A stretch of 52,275 bases of DNA from Nitriliruptoraceae bacterium (GTDB lineage Bacteria; Actinomycetota; Nitriliruptoria; Nitriliruptorales; Nitriliruptoraceae), in contig PWLR01000043.1 of the NCBI GenBank assembly GCA_003558435.1, positions 1 through 52,275 on the forward strand, written 5' to 3'. This document shows, piece after piece, positions 17,209-24,501 of this stretch (position 1 is the first letter of the stretch; the number at the start of each line of letters is the position of its first letter). The position numbers and the translations under genes are program-made. The notes under the pieces were generated by a model, which had not been told where the DNA came from, ran no database searches, and saw only the letters and a list, made by a program, of their open reading frames with translations.

Positions 17209-17805
17209 TCAGGGCCGGGGAGGCGGCGGGTAGGCCGGTGAGGTTCCCACCGGCGGTTCGTCGGCGAAGATCCACGACCAGCTGCCAGCGTCGCGGTACT
17301 CCCCGTGGTCCCACCCGGGCGCGCTGTCACCCCACCCGGGCTCGCTGCCGCCCCACGGCTCGTGCTGTTCGTGTTCACGTCGGAGCCGGTCGCGACGCCG
17401 TCGCTCCTCCACACACGGAGGGCAGCGTGCCACGGGCCGGTGCGTCCGGGAGCGACGTGCCACCTCGGTGTCGGTGTCGCAATCGGTGCAGATGCCGGGT
17501 TCGCTGCGGGGACCGACCAGTTCGGTGAGCTCGCCGAGACGGACACCGAAGGCCCTGGCGATGTCGCGCACACGCACCTCCGGCCGTTCCCAGTACAGGG
17601 TGCGCAGCGAACCGAGCGGCAGCGATGCCCCCTCCGCACGGTACGGCCTCGCCGCCAGGAACAGGGTCACGGCCAGTTCGTCCTTGGCCCTGACGATGGC
17701 CCGCTTGGCCGCCTCGAGATCGCGTGTGGCGGTGTCGAGGGCCTGCAGCGCGGTGGCGAAGTCCTCGTCGTCGATGCCATCCGATGTCTCCGCGCTCACA
17801 GACAT
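17209..17805 (-). CDS. Helical protein with CxxC-x18-CxxC motif, unknown function
   Basis: About 198 residues. The N-terminal third is a charged helix (FATALQALDTATRDLEAAKR, then AIVRAKDELAVTLFLAARPY), followed by a helix-turn-helix-like segment (VRVRDIARAFGVRLGELTEL), then two CxxC pairs (C106, C109, C128, C131), likely one zinc ribbon, an Arg/Glu-rich stretch, and a Trp/Gly/Pro-rich tail. I chose the second ATG (17805), six bases after AAGG; an ATG two codons upstream (17811) sits too close to it. The layout suggests a DNA- or RNA-binding regulator. It is convergent with the HerA-like gene, with 82 bases between. No family name is assigned. Confidence 0.7.
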   Translation of the reverse strand: MSVSAETSDGIDDEDFATALQALDTATRDLEAAKRAIVRAKDELAVTLFLAARPYRAEGASLPLGSLRTLYWERPEVRVRDIARAFGVRLGELTELVGPRSEPGICTDCDTDTEVARRSRTHRPVARCPPCVEERRRRDRLRREHEQHEPWGGSEPGWGDSAPGWDHGEYRDAGSWSWIFADEPPVGTSPAYPPPPRP

Positions 17806-18062
17806 GACCATCCTTCGTCACCCCGGGGCGGGCAGGTGTGGGGTGCGTACGGGCATCTTCCGCGGAGGACGGCGCGAGGCCCGATCGGATGCCGCGACGG
17901 CTGTGGACAAGACGAGCGAGACGGCCCGTGAAGACGTTGCCCGGCGGCATCACGGCCGGCTCGACGAAGGCTTCGAGCCGATCCGCTGAACCCCCTGGCC
18001 CTCCGAGGTCGCGCCATGGCCGAGGCCATACGGCCCTTCCCACGACGGTGGCGGCCGTACCC

Positions 18063-18668
18063 CTAGCGGTGGTCCTGGTAGGGAGGTGCGGGGTCGTACT
18101 GGACGTAGCGTTGCGTCGCGAGTGCGTGGGCCGGTGTGTGCAGCTGTCCGACGAGCCACAGCGCCATGTCGATGCCGGCGCTGACCCCTTGGCTCGACAC
18201 GACGTTGCCGTCCACCACCCAGCGCTCGTCGCGCACCACCGTCACCTCGCCCCGGGCCTCCAACGTGTCCTCGAACCCCCAGTGGGTCGCCAGCCGGCGG
18301 CCACGCCCGGGCCCGGCTTCGTGCAACAGCAACGCGCCGGTGCACACGCTCGTGACCCAGCTCGCGGTGGCGCAGACGCTACGCAGCCAAGCGATACCGA
18401 CCGCGTTGTCGACCTCGGTGCGGACGCCGTTGCCCCCGGGGACCAGGACCACGTCGAGCGGCGGGTGATCATCGAACGTGGCATCCGGCAGCACGCGCAT
18501 CCCCTTGTTGCACCGGACCGGGTCACTGCTCTGCGCGATCGTGAGCACACGGTCCGGGGTCTCACCAGCCTGTTCGTGCAGCATGGCCGAAGCGGTGAGG
18601 ATCTCCCAGGGGCCGACGAAGTCGAGCTCCTCGGCGCGGTCGAACAGATAGATACCGATGGTCGTCAT
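18063..18668 (-). CDS. DJ-1/PfpI family protein
   Basis: The 201-residue product has the class I glutamine-amidotransferase-like fold of the DJ-1/PfpI superfamily: IGIYLFDRAEELDFVGPWE at the start (a conserved acidic residue near the nucleophile), VLVPGGNGVRTE, the nucleophile elbow SVCTGALLLHEAG with Cys109, and ATHWGFEDTLE. This resembles the isonitrile hydratase and ThiJ-like branch rather than the GlxA regulators, since no AraC domain follows. A ribosome site CGGAGA precedes the ATG at 18668, and TAGGCT (complement of 18728-18733) is a possible -10. It is likely a stand-alone gene. The substrate is unknown; members include hydratases, glyoxalase-like enzymes and chaperones. Confidence 0.85.
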   Translation of the reverse strand: MTTIGIYLFDRAEELDFVGPWEILTASAMLHEQAGETPDRVLTIAQSSDPVRCNKGMRVLPDATFDDHPPLDVVLVPGGNGVRTEVDNAVGIAWLRSVCATASWVTSVCTGALLLHEAGPGRGRRLATHWGFEDTLEARGEVTVVRDERWVVDGNVVSSQGVSAGIDMALWLVGQLHTPAHALATQRYVQYDPAPPYQDHR

Positions 18669-19006
18669 GACGAGTCTCCGAGGTGGCTCGATGGGGGCTG
18701 ACCCCGGCGACCCCGGGCACCGAGGCCAGCCTAGGTCGCACGCACCCTCCGTCCCCACCGAGCCGGTCCCCACCCATCACGCGCGTGGCGCAAGTCCGGT
18801 CACCTCCGTCGGTCCCCCCCGGCCATGGTCGTGACCCTCTTCGCGGCGATGCCCGTGCGGCGATGCCCGTCCACCGTCGAACCGCCGCGATCGTCGAGCC
18901 GGTCCGTCGCGGAGTGGGATCTACTGGTGGCCGGTGCGTCCATGGCATGACGGCCGGGCCGGTCAAGGGTCGACGAGCCGCTCCCCGTGGGCGGGGAGGA
19001 ACACCG
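18669..19006. other. Divergent intergenic region with a 14-bp duplication
   Basis: The 338 bases between the leftward PfpI gene and the rightward hydrolase contain no convincing reading frame. The unit GCGGCGATGCCCGT occurs twice in direct tandem (18843-18856, 18857-18870). On the minus strand, TAGGCT (18733-18728) could serve the PfpI gene. No clear promoter for the rightward gene stands out. Confidence 0.4.
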
Positions 19007-20047
19007 ATGCTCGCCTTGGACGATCACTGGGTCTGGGATTTCTGGTTCGCGGACGATGGTGAGCACCACCACGTGTTCTTCCTCAAGGCGCCGAGATCGC
19101 TCGGCGATCCGGACCTTCGCCACGTCAACGCGCACGTCGGACACGCGGTCTCGAACGACCTGCGTGAGTGGGACATCCTGCCCGATGCGCTCGCGCCGGG
19201 CCCTCCTGGCGCCTGGGACGATCGCGCCACCTGGACGGGCAACGTCGTCTTCCATGACGACCACTGGTACCTGTTCTATTCCGGGATCGACCATGCCCAC
19301 GAGGGGCTCGTGCAGGCGATCGGCATGGCGCACTCCAGCGACCTCATGACCTGGCGGCGTGCCTCCGAGCAGCCGCTGGTCACCCCCGATCCTCGCTGGT
19401 ACGAGCGCCTGGACCTCGATGTCTGGATCGACGAGACCTGCCGCGATCCCTGGGTCTTCCCCGACCCGTCCGGGCACGGCTTCCGGATGTACTACACCGC
19501 TCGGGTCAACCACGGTGAGCCCGACGGTCGCGGGGTGATCGGTCAGGCCTGGTCGCCTGATCTGTGGACCTGGGAGTCCCGGCCACCGGTGACGGACCCG
19601 GGCGACTTCGGCCATCTCGAGGTACCGCAACTCACCGAGATCGCAGGCCGTCACTACCTGGTGTTCTCGGTCTACGAGTGGGCGCACTCGGCGGCTCGTC
19701 AGCGGCGCGCCGAGCCGGTCTGCGGCACCCACTACATGATCGGCGACTCGGCGCTCGGGCCGTTCCGCATGCTGAGCGACGACTTCCTGCTCGGTTCGCC
19801 GGAAGGGCCGTTCTACGCCGGCCGGGTGGTGCGTGACCGTGCGGGCGCCTGGCAGTTCATGACCTGGGCACAGTTCGCCCCCGACGGGTCGTTCATCGGC
19901 GTGCTGGCCGATCCCGTCCCGCTCGTGCAGCACGGCGACGGCCGCCTGTCGCTGGCCGAGCGGCCCAGGGTCGGCCATCGCGGCGGGCACGGGGGCCCGA
20001 GGTGGCGGGGAGGAGCGGTGGGAGGATGGACGAGCAGCGGTTGGTGA
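19007..20047 (+). CDS. GH32/GH68-like five-bladed beta-propeller hydrolase
   Basis: The 346-residue protein looks like a glycoside hydrolase of the GH32/GH68/GH43 propeller superfamily. WVWDFWFADDG near the N-terminus is where the nucleophile Asp lies (compare WDSW of levansucrase). TCRDPWVFPDPSG carries the RDP transition-state Asp, and GHLEVPQL has a Glu at the acid/base position. Blade repeats such as GNVVFHDDHWYLFYSG and FRMYYTARVNH support the fold. No signal peptide is present, so a cytoplasmic role on sucrose or a fructoside is likely, if it is catalytic. GGGGAGGA is 6 bases before the ATG at 19007. Its 3' end overlaps kptA by 22 bases in another frame; the last 30 residues (Gly/Arg-rich) look like read-through tail rather than fold. 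Confidence 0.75.
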   Translation: MLALDDHWVWDFWFADDGEHHHVFFLKAPRSLGDPDLRHVNAHVGHAVSNDLREWDILPDALAPGPPGAWDDRATWTGNVVFHDDHWYLFYSGIDHAHEGLVQAIGMAHSSDLMTWRRASEQPLVTPDPRWYERLDLDVWIDETCRDPWVFPDPSGHGFRMYYTARVNHGEPDGRGVIGQAWSPDLWTWESRPPVTDPGDFGHLEVPQLTEIAGRHYLVFSVYEWAHSAARQRRAEPVCGTHYMIGDSALGPFRMLSDDFLLGSPEGPFYAGRVVRDRAGAWQFMTWAQFAPDGSFIGVLADPVPLVQHGDGRLSLAERPRVGHRGGHGGPRWRGGAVGGWTSSGW

Positions 20048-20574
20048 AGATCAGTCGGTACCTGAGCAGACACCTGCGTCATCGACCCGACCGGCTCGGC
20101 ATCACCCTCACACCCGGCGGGTGGGTGGCGATCGACGAGCTGTTGACCGCGTGCCGTCGCGCCGGGTTCGCGCTCACCCGCGCCGAGCTGGCCGAGGTCG
20201 TCGAGCGCAACGACAAACAACGGTTCGGTCTCGATCCGTCGGCGACCCGGATCCGGGCCAACCAGGGCCACAGCGTCGAGGTCGACCTGCAGCTGGTGCC
20301 CTCGGTGCCCCCCGAGGTGCTCTACCACGGGACCGCATCGACGACGGTGGCCACGATCCTCGATCACGGGCTGCGTCCGATGGGTCGGCACCATGTGCAC
20401 CTGTCCACCGACATCGTGACGGCAACGAAGGTCGGCGCTCGACACGGCTCCCCGGTGGTGCTGCGGGTCGCGGCGGGCCGGATGCATGCCACCGGCACGG
20501 TCTTCGTCCGCAGCGCCAACGGTGTCTGGCTCGTCGACCACGTCCCCGCTCGGGACCTCGAGGTGATGGGGTGA
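20026..20574 (+). CDS. kptA: RNA 2'-phosphotransferase (Tpt1/KptA family)
   Basis: The 182-residue product matches Tpt1/KptA, which removes an internal RNA 2'-phosphate using NAD+, releasing ADP-ribose cyclic phosphate and nicotinamide. Visible family features are SRYLSRHLRHRPDRLGI with the catalytic Arg-His pair (R18-H19), GGWVAIDELL, RFGLDPSATRIRANQGHS with the conserved Arg before GHS, LYHGT, and HHVHLSTD. All main motifs look intact. The start is the ATG at 20026, inside the preceding gene, with purine-rich GGAGGAG upstream. Bacteria lack the fungal-type tRNA splicing that needs this reaction, so its role is open. The next gene starts 115 bases later and leads into the MoxR/VWA pair. Confidence 0.92.
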   Translation: MDEQRLVKISRYLSRHLRHRPDRLGITLTPGGWVAIDELLTACRRAGFALTRAELAEVVERNDKQRFGLDPSATRIRANQGHSVEVDLQLVPSVPPEVLYHGTASTTVATILDHGLRPMGRHHVHLSTDIVTATKVGARHGSPVVLRVAAGRMHATGTVFVRSANGVWLVDHVPARDLEVMG

Positions 20575-20689
20575 CGAACACCCGGCACCGCATCACCTCC
20601 CCCAGCGGTGCTGATGTCGGAGCGAGCAGCTAGAACCACCAACCGCGACGACGACGAGAACCAGCACGGCGACCATCGGGAGGGTGAGG

Positions 20690-21751
20690 GTGCGGACCTT
20701 CGACGGTGTGGCTCTGGTGACCGTGTCGGGCGACTCCGTCTCGGGCCGTTCCGAGGCTCGGCGTGCCGTGATCGCGGCGCTCGATGCACGTCCCCGGCTC
20801 CTGCTGCCCGACGGCTCCCATGGCGTCGGCTACCGGATCCCGGGACTTCCGGCGACCTTGCCCACCATCCCCGATCAGCCCGGCGGCGAGGCCGTGGTGG
20901 TCGGGCTGCAGCCCGATCGCGCAGGCTCGGGAAGCCAGGCCCCGTCCGACACGCCGGATCCCCCGATCGCACTCCGGGCGCTCGGCGGTGGTGGTCCTGG
21001 GAGCCGGTGGCAGGTGGACGATGTCGCCGTCGTCCCGCCGATCACGGTCACCGACCTGCGGGCCTGCCGGCCGCTCAGCGGCGGCAAGGTGCATGTGGGG
21101 GCCCTCGGCGAGCAACAGACGGCGTGCGGCCGGCTGCCGCTGCAGGGCGACCGACGCGGTAGTGACGCGGTCGATTGCCTGCGGTGTCTGCGCAGCAACC
21201 TGGTCGCTCACCGCCACGATGCCCAGTTGAGCGCCCATGGACGGTTGGTCGCCCTGGTCGGTTCGCTGGCCGCGGGAGTCGCCGATCGGCTGTGGCTTCG
21301 CTTCACACACCGGGACCCCCGGACGCTGCCGGCGCTGCTCGATTCGATGGTGGGCGCCATCGTGCACGGCGCCTCCGGGGCACCCGGCCTCGACGAGACG
21401 ATGAAGCTGATCCGGCGTCACCGTCGCGACGCCTCGGTCGAGGTGCACCGGTGGGCCGGGACCGAAGCGCTCGCACGGCTGGAGACCTCGTTGCCACGGC
21501 TCGTGGCGACCCACCCCACGACCTTGGATCCCTCCATGCGACGCCAGCTCGCACTGATGAGCGATCTGCTGCGTCCGCCCGACGCGGCGGATCTACTGGT
21601 CGCGATGTTGGAGGACCACGGGCCGGCTCCGGCGCTCGAACCCTTGACGCTACGCCTGGCCCGCAAGGCCGGCACGGGCGCAAGCGACCGGGTCGACCGG
21701 TGGCGCAGGATCCACACCATCGCGCGGACCCTCGGGGCCTCCGGACGCTGA
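20690..21751 (+). CDS. Unknown protein with zinc-finger-like Cys/His cluster, linked to MoxR/VWA genes
   Basis: The 353-residue product is not one I recognise. The first 130 residues are Pro/Gly/Val-rich beta-type sequence (FDGVALVTVSGDSVSGRSEA). Next comes a His/Cys cluster at about 130-170: VHVGALGEQQTACGR, then VDCLRCLRSN, consistent with one zinc site (H..C..CxxC). The C-terminal half is helical and basic (LDETMKLIRRHRRDASVEVH, LALMSDLLRPPDAADLLVAM). GGGAGG lies 6 bases before the GTG at 20690; a GTG two codons earlier is an alternative. It sits between kptA and the MoxR ATPase, with 71 bases to the latter. It may be the client or adaptor of the MoxR/VWA pair (inference). Confidence 0.7.
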   Translation: MRTFDGVALVTVSGDSVSGRSEARRAVIAALDARPRLLLPDGSHGVGYRIPGLPATLPTIPDQPGGEAVVVGLQPDRAGSGSQAPSDTPDPPIALRALGGGGPGSRWQVDDVAVVPPITVTDLRACRPLSGGKVHVGALGEQQTACGRLPLQGDRRGSDAVDCLRCLRSNLVAHRHDAQLSAHGRLVALVGSLAAGVADRLWLRFTHRDPRTLPALLDSMVGAIVHGASGAPGLDETMKLIRRHRRDASVEVHRWAGTEALARLETSLPRLVATHPTTLDPSMRRQLALMSDLLRPPDAADLLVAMLEDHGPAPALEPLTLRLARKAGTGASDRVDRWRRIHTIARTLGASGR

Positions 21752-21822
21752 TCCGGCGTGCCACCTCGCCCACCTCGAGGTGCCTGCCCCCATCCCCACA
21801 CATCTCCACCCGAAGGACCACC

Positions 21823-22917
21823 GTGACCGACACCGAGACCTTGTTGACCGTGATCCGTGCTGCCGGGGCCGCGGACGTCCCCGTGTTGTTGTGGGGCTCG
21901 CCGGGGACGGGCAAGTCCGGACTGATCGCCACGTTGGGCCGTCTGGACGGGCTGCACACCGCGACGGTGATCGGGTCGTTGCGTGAGCCGGCGGACCTGG
22001 CCGGGCTACCGGTGGTGCAGCCGGACGGATCGGTGATCCTGGCGCCGCCGAGGTGGGCACGCGAACTGGTCGAGGCCGACGGGGGATATCTGTTCCTCGA
22101 CGAGTTGTCGACGGCCGCGCCCGCGGTCCAGGCCGCGATGCTGCGGGTGGCGATGGAGAAGGTCGTCGGGGATCTGCCGTTGCCGGCCGCGACACGGATC
22201 GTGGCCGCCGCCAACCCGGCGGATGTCGCCGCCGGCGGGTGGGAGTTGGAGCCGCCGACCGCGAACCGGTTCCTGCACCTGACCCATCAGCCCGACCTGG
22301 CGACCTTCGCCGACGGGTTGACGCTCGGGTTCGACGTCGCCACCGCCCAGCGGGACACCACGGCGCTGCGGCCCGGCAACGCCGCCGACCGCGGCCGGGC
22401 AGTCGCGCAGGTGCTCGGGTTCCTGCGGTCCCGTCCGCAGCGGTTCAACGACTGCCCGACCGATCCGGGGCGCGGTGGCGGTGCGTGGCCCTCGCCGCGG
22501 ACCTGGCATCACCTCCAGCGGGTGTTGGCCCACCTGCCCGATGGGGCCGACGACGCCCGGCGTGCGGCCGCGACCGGGCTGGTGGGTGATGCAGCGGGCC
22601 TGGAGTTGCTGACCTGGATGCGTCACAGCGACCTGCCCGATCCCTCGCTGGTGCTCGACGGGGTGATCGCGTTCGACCCGGACGTCCGTGACGATCAGCG
22701 GTTCGCGATCCTCACCGGCGTCGCCAGCGTCGCGGTGGCCCGGGGCACGGCCGATGCCTGGGCCGCGGCCTGGGAGATCGTCCGCCAGGTCCCGGTCGAC
22801 GTCGCCGCGGTCGCGGCCCGCACCCTGTTCACCGCCCGCCCCGCCGACGCACCGATCCCCGAAGCGATCCTCGATTTCGAGCCCGTCCTCAGCCGGGCCG
22901 GGCTGCTCGGCGCGTGA
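21823..22917 (+). CDS. MoxR-family AAA+ ATPase
   Basis: The 364-residue protein is a MoxR/dynein-related AAA+ ATPase: Walker A LLWGSPGTGKSGL near residues 22-34, TVIGSLREPADLAGLPV, Walker B GGYLFLDELSTAAP, sensor 1 RIVAAANPADVAAGGWELEP, and NRFLHLTH as the arginine-finger region. MoxR proteins act as chaperones that load cofactors or mature complexes, usually with a VWA-domain partner encoded next door. That is the case here, where the GTGA overlap with the following gene implies coupled translation. GAAGGA is 5 bases before the GTG at 21823. It lacks the extra lid insertions of RavA-type proteins as far as can be seen. Confidence 0.88.
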   Translation: MTDTETLLTVIRAAGAADVPVLLWGSPGTGKSGLIATLGRLDGLHTATVIGSLREPADLAGLPVVQPDGSVILAPPRWARELVEADGGYLFLDELSTAAPAVQAAMLRVAMEKVVGDLPLPAATRIVAAANPADVAAGGWELEPPTANRFLHLTHQPDLATFADGLTLGFDVATAQRDTTALRPGNAADRGRAVAQVLGFLRSRPQRFNDCPTDPGRGGGAWPSPRTWHHLQRVLAHLPDGADDARRAAATGLVGDAAGLELLTWMRHSDLPDPSLVLDGVIAFDPDVRDDQRFAILTGVASVAVARGTADAWAAAWEIVRQVPVDVAAVAARTLFTARPADAPIPEAILDFEPVLSRAGLLGA

Positions 22918-24140
22918 CGGGCCCGCGCGCTCCCGCGAACGCGTTCACCCGGACCCAACTCGACGACCTGGCCGCCGCCCGCCTGCTGGCACTCGAGCGG
23001 ATGCCCTACCTCGCCACCGCCCTGTTCGAGGTGATCCCCATCGCCAGTCCCGGTATCGCCACCTTCGGCGTCGACGCGTCCTGGCGGCTGTACATCGACC
23101 CGCAGCAGCTCACCGACTGGGGGCCGCGCCAAGCCGCCGGCGTGCTGCTGCACGAGGTCGGCCACCTGCTCCGCGACCACCACGCCAGATACGCCGAGCA
23201 GGCCATCGACCAGCCGCGGCTGTGGAACCTCGCCGGTGATGCGGAGATCAACGACGACCTGATCGCCGCCGGTGTCCCGCTACCGGGCGACCCCATCACC
23301 CCGACCCTGCTCGGCCGACCCGACGGTCAGCTCGCCGAGCACTACTTCCACCACCTGCTGACCGAACTCCACGAGCTCGAGGCGGCCTGCGGCTCGGGTG
23401 CCGGCGGCGAACCCCTGCCCGGCGAGCTCGGCGAGGACGAGGCCCCCGCCCGCTCCGCGCTCGACCGGGACCTCACCCGGCGGAAGGTCGCCCAGGACAT
23501 CGAGCAGGCAGGGGTGGGGTCCGACACGGGTGCCGGTGCGATCCCCGGCGGGTGGCGCCGGTGGGCCGCCGAGGTGCTCCAGCCCCCGATGGTTCCCTGG
23601 CAGCAGCTGCTGCGCCGCACGATCCGCCGCAGCCTCGCGGTCCGGGCCGGACAACTCGACTCGAGCTACCGCCGACCCGGACGGCGCCGCATCCCGGACG
23701 TGCTCACCCCCGGCCTGACCCGTCCGGTGCTGCGTGTGGGCGTGGTGCTCGACACCTCCTCCTCGATGGCGCACGGTCAGCTACGCGCCGCGCTCGCCGA
23801 ACTCGATGCCATCTGCCGTCGCGCCGGGATCGGGACGGACGAACTGACCGTGATCACCGCCGACGTCGCCGTGCACGAGGTCCCACGGCTACGGCGAGCC
23901 GCGGATCTGCCCATCCTCGGCGGGGGCGGTACCGACCTGCGTCCCGCACTGGCCCACCTCGCCGCCCACCGTCGCCGCCCCCACGTCGTGGTCGTACTGA
24001 CCGACGGGTTCACCCCCTGGCCCCGACAGCCACCACCCCGGTGCACCGTCGTGGTCGTACTGATCGCCCGCGCCGACGGCCGGACCCCGCCGGAGCCACC
24101 GGACTGGAGCGACACCATCCGGATCGAACCGGCGGCCTGA
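22914..24140 (+). CDS. VWA-like protein with metallopeptidase-like N-terminus (DUF2201 type)
   Basis: The 408-residue product has an N-terminal zinc-peptidase-like domain with LLHEVGHLLRDHH (HExxH, about 78-90) and WNLAGDAEINDDLI, an acidic linker (about 160-195), then a C-terminal VWA fold. The MIDAS-like sequence VVLDTSSSMAHG gives a DxSxS metal site, and LGGGGTDLRPAL and VVVLTDGFTPWP fit the later MIDAS positions. This is the layout of PF13203 plus PF09967. The GTG at 22914 overlaps the MoxR stop. The pair is a standard MoxR/VWA module; the HExxH may be structural rather than proteolytic, as no third ligand is obvious to me. Confidence 0.88.
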   Translation: MTGPRAPANAFTRTQLDDLAAARLLALERMPYLATALFEVIPIASPGIATFGVDASWRLYIDPQQLTDWGPRQAAGVLLHEVGHLLRDHHARYAEQAIDQPRLWNLAGDAEINDDLIAAGVPLPGDPITPTLLGRPDGQLAEHYFHHLLTELHELEAACGSGAGGEPLPGELGEDEAPARSALDRDLTRRKVAQDIEQAGVGSDTGAGAIPGGWRRWAAEVLQPPMVPWQQLLRRTIRRSLAVRAGQLDSSYRRPGRRRIPDVLTPGLTRPVLRVGVVLDTSSSMAHGQLRAALAELDAICRRAGIGTDELTVITADVAVHEVPRLRRAADLPILGGGGTDLRPALAHLAAHRRRPHVVVVLTDGFTPWPRQPPPRCTVVVVLIARADGRTPPEPPDWSDTIRIEPAA

Positions 24141-24405
24141 CGGCTCATCCGGGACAGCGGGCTCGCCGATCCGGGCCGGATCGTGGCAGGTCGGACCCTG
24201 ACCATGATGGCGTCGATCTCTACGCGAGTCGCGGTACCCCGGTGCTCGCGCCGGTCGCCGGCCACGTCGAACAGGTCACCGGCGTTCGTGCCGGGCTCCA
24301 GTTCACCCTCACCGGGGTCGACGGCCACACCTGCACTTCGAGATCCGCCTCGACGGCGGGCGCATCATCGACCTCCACCCGACGCTGCTCTCGGCGTGCG
24401 CCTGA
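24141..24405 (+). pseudogene. LysM-M23 peptidoglycan hydrolase remnant
   Basis: Immediately after the VWA stop, three pieces of one protein type occur in shifting frames. RDSGLADPGRIVAGRTLT (frame of 24141) resembles the end of a LysM domain. DHDGVDLYASRGTPVLAPVA with GHVEQVTGV (frame of 24203) is the first metal motif of M23 endopeptidases (HxGxD-like). HLHFEIRLDGGRIIDLHPTL (ending at the TGA 24403-24405) is the HxH motif and end of M23. The usual 30-40 residues between the two metal motifs are largely missing. At least two frame changes and a deletion make this a dead gene. No start codon or N-terminal half remains. Confidence 0.65.
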
Positions 24406-24501
24406 CCCGGGCGGCCCGGTTCTCGTTCGGACGTCCAGACAGCTGACGGGCGCTCGGCCACCTGCCTACCGTCGGGGCGAGCTGCAGGGAGCGGACCACC
24501 G

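Noticed and set aside
20590-20675. Leftward 27-residue hydrophobic peptide (MVAVLVLVVVAV...)
   Set aside because: Its start overlaps the ribosome site of the next rightward gene and it has no ribosome site of its own; probably chance in an Arg/Asp-codon-rich stretch.
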